From Amoebophrya sp. A120 (Eukaryota; Sar; Dinophyceae; Syndiniales; Amoebophryaceae): a DNA stretch of 64,000 bases. The stretch lies in the NCBI GenBank assembly GCA_905178155.1, contig CAJINV010000019.1:1038913-1102912 (forward strand), written 5' to 3'. The position numbers and the translations under genes were made by a program. This document shows positions 56,313-64,000 of the stretch, piece by piece (the first letter of the stretch is position 1; each line of letters starts with the position of its first letter). The notes below the pieces were generated by a model that was given only the letters and a program-made list of their open reading frames with translations, was not told the origin of the DNA and searched no databases.

Positions 56313-57497
56313 GATCTTTTTTTCTCTGCAATAAGATCTGGCTGCTCTCGTCCTTCAGCTGCAGAAAATACACCAGTATAGAAGTACAACCGCCACTTAT
56401 GCTTCTAGACGTATGAGAAAAAAAAACACAGCTTCCCGCTAGGAAAGTCGGAGAAGTAGGGGGTGTCGGATTTATTAGGACTTCGATTCAAAAAAGTTGT
56501 ATAGGCCTAATATACGGTACTATTTCTATTTGGTTGTAGCAGTCCTTCTAGGCGGGCTCTTGCTTAATGTGTTCTGGAGCGTTAAGGTTGTTCTACTTGT
56601 AAACGGCTACTGTAACTGGTTTGTTTCTTCGGACTACAAAGTTTTGCTGTAGTTCACTTGAGCTGCACTTGGAGACCACGCTGTCAACCAGTTGTACAAC
56701 TTCTAGACCACGTAGTCAACGGCCTGAGGTGAGGGTACTAAAAACCAAACGTCGTATGAAGTTGTATTGCCGGATAATTTTGAGCACGACGCTGAAAAAT
56801 TAATGTGAAATTAGTATAGTAAGTTAGTTGTCCTGTGAAAATAAAGTTGCGGAAGTGAATATGGTCACAAGAACCTCTGAGTTTTGGTTCCATGTTGTAT
56901 GTGTCTTTGTCTCAACCACGAAATGAGTAGAACGTACGTTGATATTGTTCAAGAAAGACATTGTTGAAGAACGACGTGCGTGCGGTTTTTCTTTTCCCAA
57001 AAAAAATCACAGAACGAAGAGACGCAACAGAACGTTCGTTTTGTTCTTTGGACGACGTAGTACTTCTCTATTTGACAACGTTTGGACGAGGGGTCACGAA
57101 TACTGTCTTCCCACACCGAGTCGTGAGAAAAGAAATCAATCTGTGAAGACTGTTTTTTGATGAAAATGTTTTTTCTCCTCGAGCGGAATCAAGCAAGAGA
57201 AGCTTGACACGAACCGAATCAAAGAAAGAACAGAAACAACTTGTGCATTCCATTTTTCCAGTCTTTTGTGGGTATCTCGAACGAATGATTTCCGAACTTT
57301 GGCGTGAGCATCTTGCGTGTTCAACCAATCGGTCAACATTGGTGGAGAACCTAAATTTCGTTTATTCCCATTCCCTGAAAGCATACCCTTCCCTCTTCGT
57401 TCTAGTCGTAGAAAGTAGGATAGTTTTCTCGGTTTTCTTACGTAAAAATACGCACTTCTGTCAAGCGCAGTCGTGTTTTTATTCTTAATTCGGTCTT
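56313..57497. other. Intergenic, nothing recognised apart from one direct repeat
   Basis: Contains the left copy of a direct repeat at 57066-57102 (separate entry). No gene recognised. Confidence 0.45.
57066..57102. repeat. Direct repeat, left copy flanking the MORN fragment
   Basis: CAACGTTTGGACGAGGGGTC with surrounding bases recurs at 58316-58355; the pair brackets the truncated MORN gene. Confidence 0.7.
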
Positions 57498-58323
57498 TCA
57501 TACACTCGCTCGTATATGAAAGTCGTTTTTTAGTTTTCGGTATCTACAAAAGACTTGGGCCAAGTAGAAAAATAGTAGCACACCGTGTAGCTTGTTTCCT
57601 TTGATGCCTCCCTTGTACTCATGTACGGTACCATCCGCGGTGGTCCACTGGAACACTCCCTTCGACGGCTTGTCGTCCTTCCACTCCCCCTTGAAAACGG
57701 AGCCGTCGCAGTACCTCATGGTGCCTTTCCCCGACCGCTTTGATTTGCTCCACTGCCCTTCGTAGGATGGTTCCTGGTTCCCCGCGCAATCGGCAGCATT
57801 AGAGTGGTACACCATTTTCCCGTACCCGTTTTGCGTGCCCCCCTCGATCTCCCCGATGTATGCGCGCAGAGATAAAGAAGGGGGGCTGCTTTCTTCGGTT
57901 TCATCTTCCGAAGGAGCCAAAGGCCTGTTTTCCGCCACCAGAGGAGGTGGATCATGCTCGCCCACAAGCACAACGAATCTTTGCATCCCGAACCATTTGC
58001 CAGGCGCGCGTTTGGCGACGGTATCGTCACAGTACGATTGCAAAGCGCCGTCCACTATTAAATGCAAAAATGTCTGGGTCTGGAAGAGTCATGCTGTTTT
58101 TGCATGACACTGAAGGTCTGGCATGGAACCTCTAGCATCACAGGTTTCGAAAAGCTTCCGCAATGCCGAATCCGCATGACAAATCCCCCATTTTGGGCAC
58201 AGAAAGTGGATAGCTTTTGCTACCTATGCATGCCAGATTTTTCTGTGTCCTGAAATGCGCATCACAAGTTACATCCTTCCAGCCCCAGACATTTTTACAA
58301 TCCATATCCAATGATTCTCTATT
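57498..58323 (-). CDS. Truncated MORN-repeat paralogue
   Basis: The frame at 57498-58055, continued across an introner to 58312-58323, closely matches residues 240-390 of the gene at 59360-61919 (ALQSYCDDT, GKWFGMQ, SKSKRSGKGTMRYCDGS), then switches to a segment matching that gene's GGIKGNKLHG. It carries about three MORN repeats, which bind membranes or act as scaffolds. There is no ATG and an in-frame stop just upstream of the homologous start, and the 3' end leaves the homology at a GT. A short first exon with a GTAAGT donor near 58561 could supply a start (MHSKRQQRAPT), but this is speculative. It is either a chimeric gene or a pseudogene from a recent duplication. Confidence 0.55.
58056..58306. 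mobile_element. Introner, family A, inserted after a gene duplication
   Basis: TSD TCCAC/TCCAA. The paralogue at 61,190-61,205 has the same coding sequence (AATCATTGG then GGCGCTTTG) with no insertion. Confidence 0.9.
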
Positions 58324-58355
58324 TGGCAACGTTTGGACGAGGGGTCAGCACGAAT
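58316..58355. repeat. Direct repeat, right copy flanking the MORN fragment
   Basis: Matches 57066-57102 with two small differences (one substitution, one 3-base insertion). Confidence 0.7.
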
Positions 58356-59359
58356 ACGCCTGTACAACTTTTTGCGTTGAAAACTACGTGACGCGTGTTC
58401 TACTTCAGTTTTTCTTCATCTTTGTGGATCCCCAATTGCAGTCCACATCAGGAGAAACATAGCTAGAAAAGGAGTTCCAGCTTCTTCCTTTGAGTTTGCA
58501 CGAACTGATGGTAGCGTCGGACGGACTTTCATCATTTTTCACGTACAATAAAGTACTTACGTCGTGGGGGCACGCTGCTGCCTCTTCGAATGCATCCACC
58601 GCCGAGTGATGTTGAACAAGATGAAGTACATACACAGATAAACGCACGGAGCGCTTCAACAAGTAACAAGTATAATGCCCAGAAGATTTATCGTTACCAG
58701 TCTCATTTACTGCTGGCAATTCGAACAGCTCGAGGACCACAAATTCAATCTCGTCGCTTTTCCTACTTTTACAAAAAAAAATGTGTTTTTTCAACATGGG
58801 ATTGATTCATTGAAGAGAAAATTACATGTATGGTTGACAAAGAAGTGTTAGCAAGCACGATGGTATTGTTTTGGAATTATGCTTGAAACTAGAAGATTAG
58901 GCTTTTTGGGAAAATGTCAGGACTACTTTATGAAAGAAGTATGGGGATACTTACGGGAAATTAAAATCGTCTCTTGTTTGAAAAAATCGTCGTAGTGGGG
59001 GCTACTTGGTATTGCTCTCGCAATCGGATACGGATTTAGTTTTAGAGTGGTACATCTTTCATCAAACGACTGCAAATGGAAAGTCGAAGTGTTTAGTAGT
59101 ATATTATTTGCGAAACAAAGTATAGTTTTTTCGCAGCGTTGCTCCAAAAAGAAACGAAAACTTTAATATGCTAAGAACAAAACGAAAAGAATCAAAAAGT
59201 GTGCCGAAACTACAAAAGTGAACTTCTTCTGAACCATTGAACGAATTTTGATAATCGTGAGGATCATGGGGCAGCTAGTCCTAGCTGCCAGTCGCTGCTG
59301 TCGCGGGACCGTCCTACACGATGAGGTCGCCGATGTCCGTCCCCCACGATGTGGGGTCG
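58356..59359. other. Intergenic, possible short exon, otherwise nothing recognised
   Basis: A strong GTAAGT donor context on the minus strand near 58561 is the only gene-like signal. Confidence 0.4.
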
Positions 59360-61919
59360 TCATCCTTCGTCTGGGCATCTCGCCGTCGCCTCAGAAGTCG
59401 TGCCGCCCGGCACCAGATAGCAGTCCACTACGCTCCAATAGCGGTTTTGCTCTTTGGCGAACATCAGGGTCACCGTTCGTTCTTCGGAGAACATCAGTGC
59501 AGAAGTCGAAGGAAGGCCTCCACCGTTCTCATTCTTCGGAAAGTACTGAGCAACTGCTTCTTCGGCAACCCGCTCCCGCGGCACAAAGCAGGCACCAGCC
59601 TTTTGCGGCAGAGGATAAGGCTTGTTTGTCAGCGGCTCGGTACTACTTTTTTTTGTCACCACACGCACTTCGAAAACTTTTGCGAGGGGCGCCAATAGCT
59701 CCTCCGCCGGAAGAGTAGCGGGTGTAGTACCGTGCTGGGGGTGCTCCACGAGTCTTTTCCGAACTTCCTCTGCCTTCCAGCCGGAACGATTTTCGTATTG
59801 CAGCAAATTCAGCTGGTCGGCAAAAGCGTCGAAAAGGGAAGACGAGGTATCGTCCGCCTTGTTTTCGAAGGAGGTCAAATGGAAGCCATTCCGAATGACA
59901 CGCTTGAAGCCGACTACTGGGGCCCCGTTTTCGTACTGGCAATCATCTGTATTCCGAAAATCCGGCGCCAACATCAGGACTTCGGTTCCGCTGATAAAAG
60001 CATTCTCTTCCCACTGTCCGGTTTTCTCTATTTCTTCAAGGTACCGATTTGGATTCTTTGCGTAGTTTTCTTGCGGCCCGTACCCTTTTAGCGTGCTTCG
60101 CCGGAAGATTCTGTATTCGGATTTTCCCCAACCGCCGTGTAGCTTGTTTCCTTTGATTCCTCCCCTGTACCGATGCTCGGATCCATCCGAGCATCGCCAG
60201 ACGATGTTCGCCTCACCGATCCAATCGCTGTCGAAGACTTCCTTCTCCTTTCCGTTGATCAGTTTTAATGTTCCTTCAAACTCTCTTAAGAAAGAATGTT
60301 CCTTGACAATCTTCGCGTCATCGCAAGCGCCCTCTGGTGCTGGCCCTTCGTATTTTTTGGGATGCGCCGGCGGCTTGTAGACCCGTTTGTTATACGGCAT
60401 TCTCAACTTCTTCCCTTTGTTCTCCCGTCCTTGTATTCCGTGCAAAAACGTCCCCACCTTATGTTTCTCATGCAAATCTGACTGTCCGATGAAATTATTA
60501 CATGTCGCATGCGCAGCCCCACGAGAAGCGTGCTTCCATGCTCTCTGGGAGTGGGAATTTGTCGCGCTCTTCTCAGAATAAGAAAGCCGATTTTTTGTGA
60601 CGCGACTGCACTAGAAGCAGCTAACCAAGAATACACTGGAGACCCAACCTTAATGTCATGCGCAACAGCCAAAAGAACTTCTTGGCTTGTTTGGTACTTT
60701 AGAATCACAGCCATCTCAACAAGTATGGGGTGGGGACGTGATATCTACTCAGGATATCAACTTGCCCCTCGAAAAAACTGCCGTCGCTCAACGTCAACTT
60801 CCCCTTCCACGGCTTGTCGTCCTTCCACTCCCCCTCGAAAACGGAGCCGTCGCAGTACCTCATGGTGCCTTTCCCCGACCGCTTTGATTTGCTCCACTGC
60901 CCTTCGTAGGATAGTTCATTGCTCCCCTTGCAATGAACAGCGTTGGTGTGGTACACCATTTTCCCGTACCCGTTTTGCATGCCCCCCTCCACCTCACCGA
61001 CGTATTCGCGCAGAAATAAAGTAGCGGGGGCGCTGCTTGTTTCTTCGGTTTCTTCCGAAGGAGGTAAAGGCCTGTTTTCCGCCACCGAAAGAGAGTCATG
61101 CTCGTCCACTCCGTCGAATGTCTGCATCCCGAACCATTTGCCAGGCGCGCCTTCGTCGACTGTGTTGTCACAGTACGATTGCAAAGCGCCAGCCAATGAT
61201 TCTCGCTGGGATTTTCTGCCCCGCCATAGAAAGGGATTGATCCACGACGAAACGCTGAAAGTCATCTGGTCCACCTCGCGCAGCAATTCGGGCAGTGTTT
61301 TCGCAAGAGCAGGGGGTTGGACAGGACGCGACAAAAAGGAAAACGGCCACCTGCTCGATTTTTGTGCTTCTTCAGCCACATTCTTGGCCTGCCTCTCCAA
61401 CTCGGCCTCCTTCGCGGTTTTGATGTCAGCCATGTCAGGGCAAGATTCCAGCCTTCTGAGGAACTCATTGCCATCATTCGCCATCCCCCTGGAGCTGGTT
61501 CGGATCTTTCCCTGCACCCTTTTGAAGAAGTCGAAGTGCGACAGTGCTTTCCACTGTTGCCATGATTCGTTTTCGTGCTCTTGGCGTTGGCCAGGCTTAC
61601 GGCATAATTCTCTGCATGCCTCGGACCGAAATGCTGGAAGTGGAGAATCAACAGTACTATGTGCGGGAGCGGGATACACATCAGCCGGGCTCGCTTGAGC
61701 AACATCGTCATCTTCTAAAGATATATCCTCGACTCCTGCGTTCAGTATTCCATCCGCCGAAATCTCCATCAAACTATCTCCCCGTTTCTCTTTTTTGTCA
61801 TTACTCACTTTGCTTTCCTGCAGGGCTGACACACCCAACACCTCATTGGTAGTGACCACGCCGCCGGCGAGAAGCAGCACGGGCGTCGTTCCCTTCCGAG
61901 GTGGCTTCAAGACCAACAT
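59360..61919 (-). CDS. MORN-repeat protein with degenerate OTU-like C-terminal domain, 742 residues
   Basis: Two exons (59360-60433 and 60765-61919, 2229 nt) joined across one family C introner. Residues 1-240 are of unknown type with a helical region around 150-215. Residues about 285-500 hold MORN-type repeats: YVGEVEGGMQNGYGKMVY, YEGQWSKSKRSGKGTMRY, FEGEWKDDKPWKGKL, FEGTLKLINGK and YRGGIKGNKLHGGWG. The last 170 residues follow the order of an OTU cysteine protease: SLFDAFADQLNLLQYE, a helix RKRLVEHP, a middle helix LLAPLAKVFEVRVV and a final strand pair VTLMFAKEQNRYWSVVDCYL. The usual catalytic Cys (in DGNC-L) is Ser here and the His before the final strand is missing, so an inactive, ubiquitin-binding or structural role is inferred. 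The OTU assignment is by pattern only. Confidence 0.65.
60434..60759. mobile_element. Introner, family C
   Basis: TSD CCTTG/ACTTG. Right end extended by three bases (GATATCA). Removal joins FEGQ to GRENKGKK in frame. Confidence 0.82.
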
Positions 61920-64000
61920 GTTTCGGAACAGACCCTTAGACAGAGTACTACGTACTTCCTAGAGGTCGTCTAGTGCGGATGAAAGACAAGTTGAACCGAA
62001 GAGGGTCTAGTACAGCTGCCGTTTGATCTACTTACAAACGTACGAGCCCACAGGCACGGGATGAGAGAAGCAATATCTTTTCCCAGAGAAAAAGACAAAT
62101 TGCGCGGGTGGCTAGTAGGAGAGGATTAGTAAGTAGATGCACTTACTTACTCCGAAACGAAATGAGTTTGCTTGCTTGTTTTATGTGATACAGTGGGACC
62201 ACGACACGAAAAGTTTTTACGAACAAGTGGAATCGCAATGAATTCGCGAGAGACTGTAAAGTAAATAAATATAAAAACAGTTTTTGAAAAGGATATAATG
62301 AGTAGAGTAAAGAATTCATCTGATATACCTCGTTGCAATAGTGCTTGGAGCTTTCTCCGATTTTTCATCGGCTCTACCTACTGACTCCACGCACAGATGG
62401 TCCACCTCACGCACTGCACGACCGACGAAAGATAAGTAAGTGCTGTGTGGAATCCACCGATTTTTGCGTTCGCACGGTCCAGTTTAGTGTTGCACGAAAG
62501 TTCAACGAAGAACCGAAGTGACTGTCTTGAACGAGAAAGAACCGAGGACGAGATTCTTCTGAAAACAGATTTACCGAACATGTACTTTCTTGGGCGCGTG
62601 TAAGTAGAAGTTGCGTTGGAACGTAGAACCGATGCGGTTGCTGAGAAGTACAAGAACTATAATCGCTGGTATCCTTACGAATTTTTTCACAACATAAGTT
62701 AAGTACTACGTGCGCACGATCATGACACCAACTACAGGAGATGGACAAGAAGAACAACAACTTAAACTGAGCTTAATACTGCGCCGTCTTCTTGGGAAGA
62801 TGTCGACGGACGGCAGTTCAAGAGAGACTGCGCCAGCTTGTTCGGCGTCCTGATCAAATTTTTGCAATTCTCGTCGCATTCCACATCCACTTCATCGTAC
62901 AGGAGGAAATAAGAACTGAAAGATTCTTCTTCTTGTTCCGGAAAAATCTCATAAGTACACCCTCTTGTTTCATCGTCCAGAACTTTATCTACGTCGAAGA
63001 TTCTTCGACGACCACTGCGCAGGCGCAGGGGTTCTACTTCTTTATTTTTTTCGCTTTCATAAACTAGTATCCTTGAAAAACTTGTGTTCGAAGATGTTGA
63101 GCAGGATCATAGATAAGTAGTCCCTGGAGGGACCACCGGTTCTTCTTGCAACTCGAAATAAACTACGAGTCTGGTTCTTTCTTTGACACGGAGGTGACAG
63201 TTGTGACACGACGTTGCATAGAATATGTTCGTAGTTTCAGTTGCAGTCGCAGTTTCCCATGCTGCCACATCAACAGCGCTCGTTTCAAATAAAAACAGCC
63301 TGCTGAGGACCTTTTCGTTCGACTAATCCTGTTTAAAACTTTTGTCCGACGCCTTCTGCCCACCGGCCACGGAGGGGCCGAGGAATTCGTGTTTTTCTAT
63401 TGCATTGTTGAAGACGGTAACTTTGATAAAAAGATTGTTCCCCTGCTCGCGAAAGCAGGAAGTGAAGTTAAACGAAAAATAAGTGCGATATATTGAGACT
63501 ACGGAAACAGGATCCAGCACCAGGGCGCTTTGTAAGGTGCCAGAATCTTTGCTGGGTTCTCACAACAGCCGCCCTGGGTCTACTTCTTCACATGCTGCTC
63601 TGGCGCGTCAACATTTGGCGTGAATAAAAGTCGACTAGATGAACCAGAGATGCTGCAGCGAAGTACAGATACTCTCTGATGAACGAATTTTATGGTTTCA
63701 GATTCTTTAGTATGGTTTTAGAAGTTTTAGGAACAAAAATTACTTATTAATGCGTCTAAATAATATGAAACGAAATGAATCTACTTCACAGACGATCCTT
63801 TCGGCCAGCAACGGCCACCGCAGGTGTCGCACACGGAGGTCGCGAGGAAGAGTAGTTGCACAAACGATATACAGGAGCTCAACCGCTTATTTGGAAGAGG
63901 TGCTCGTCCTCGTCACGGATCTTCAGCTAGAAGTGGTTGACACGTATAGAAACACCACCAGTACGGAGTCGTACCCGTAGAAGAGGCGCTCAGTACAACA
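61920..64000. other. No gene recognised
   Basis: Two kilobases upstream of the MORN/OTU gene. Only short frames on either strand; no introner, tRNA or repeat recognised. The next upstream gene must begin beyond the window or be unrecognisable to me. Confidence 0.45.

Noticed and set aside
840-60759. Short frames inside introners containing QKCLGLE or similar words
   Set aside because: They are translations of the terminal repeats and stop quickly; no element encodes a transposase.

Overview
The window looks like nuclear DNA of a dinoflagellate, most likely a parasitic syndinian such as Amoebophrya. The assignment rests on three things read from the sequence. Every recognisable protein gene lies on the minus strand, in one unidirectional run from about 61,900 down to 769. 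Some neighbours are separated by fewer than 20 bases. The coding regions are full of short non-coding insertions that carry terminal inverted repeats (TIRs) and target-site duplications (TSDs), match the described behaviour of introners, and must be removed as introns to give open frames. No species assignment can be proved without a search.

The main content is an introner landscape. I count 46 elements in coding sequence, in about ten terminal-repeat families (A to J below). All begin with TA (nearly always TAT) and nearly all end with ATA. They are flanked by about 5-bp direct repeats (33 perfect, 13 with one mismatch). Removing the element plus one repeat copy restores the frame. No register within the duplication gives a GT-AG intron in any of the 46. 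A further 17 ordinary introns (16 GT-AG, one GC-AG) are mixed with them. I reconstructed exon sets by this rule, and the totals come out divisible by three with no internal stop for every complete gene. The most striking case is a 23-exon gene with 21 introners (31,931-44,399).

Layout, all minus strand, from right to left: 61,920-64,000, nothing recognised; MORN-repeat protein with a degenerate OTU-like C-terminus (59,360-61,919); a truncated paralogue of it that gained an introner (57,498-58,323); CFAP97-like small protein (54,557-56,312); a 3.1-kb repeat-rich, gene-free stretch (51,409-54,556); acidic Ala/Glu-rich protein (49,078-51,408); 12-TM major facilitator transporter (44,943-48,056); giant J-domain-like protein (31,931-44,399); C5-cytosine DNA methyltransferase (27,274-30,700); coiled-coil protein (22,115-26,224); unknown protein (19,484-21,178); single-pass membrane protein (17,926-19,223); small secretory-signal protein (16,260-17,498), tightly followed by another small protein (15,536-16,251) and a 1,452-residue low-complexity protein (11,062-15,516); a 1.5-kb GC-rich island (about 8,985-10,525); PH-domain protein (6,038-8,361); small unknown protein (4,926-5,568); CLU-domain protein (769-4,792); and a partial tRNA at the left edge.

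The genes do not form an obvious pathway. The methyltransferase, the transporter and the 1,452-residue gene carry only conventional introns, while the J-like and CLU genes are heavily invaded. Short stop-to-start distances suggest polycistronic transcription resolved by spliced-leader trans-splicing, as known for dinoflagellates. No spliced-leader gene was seen here.
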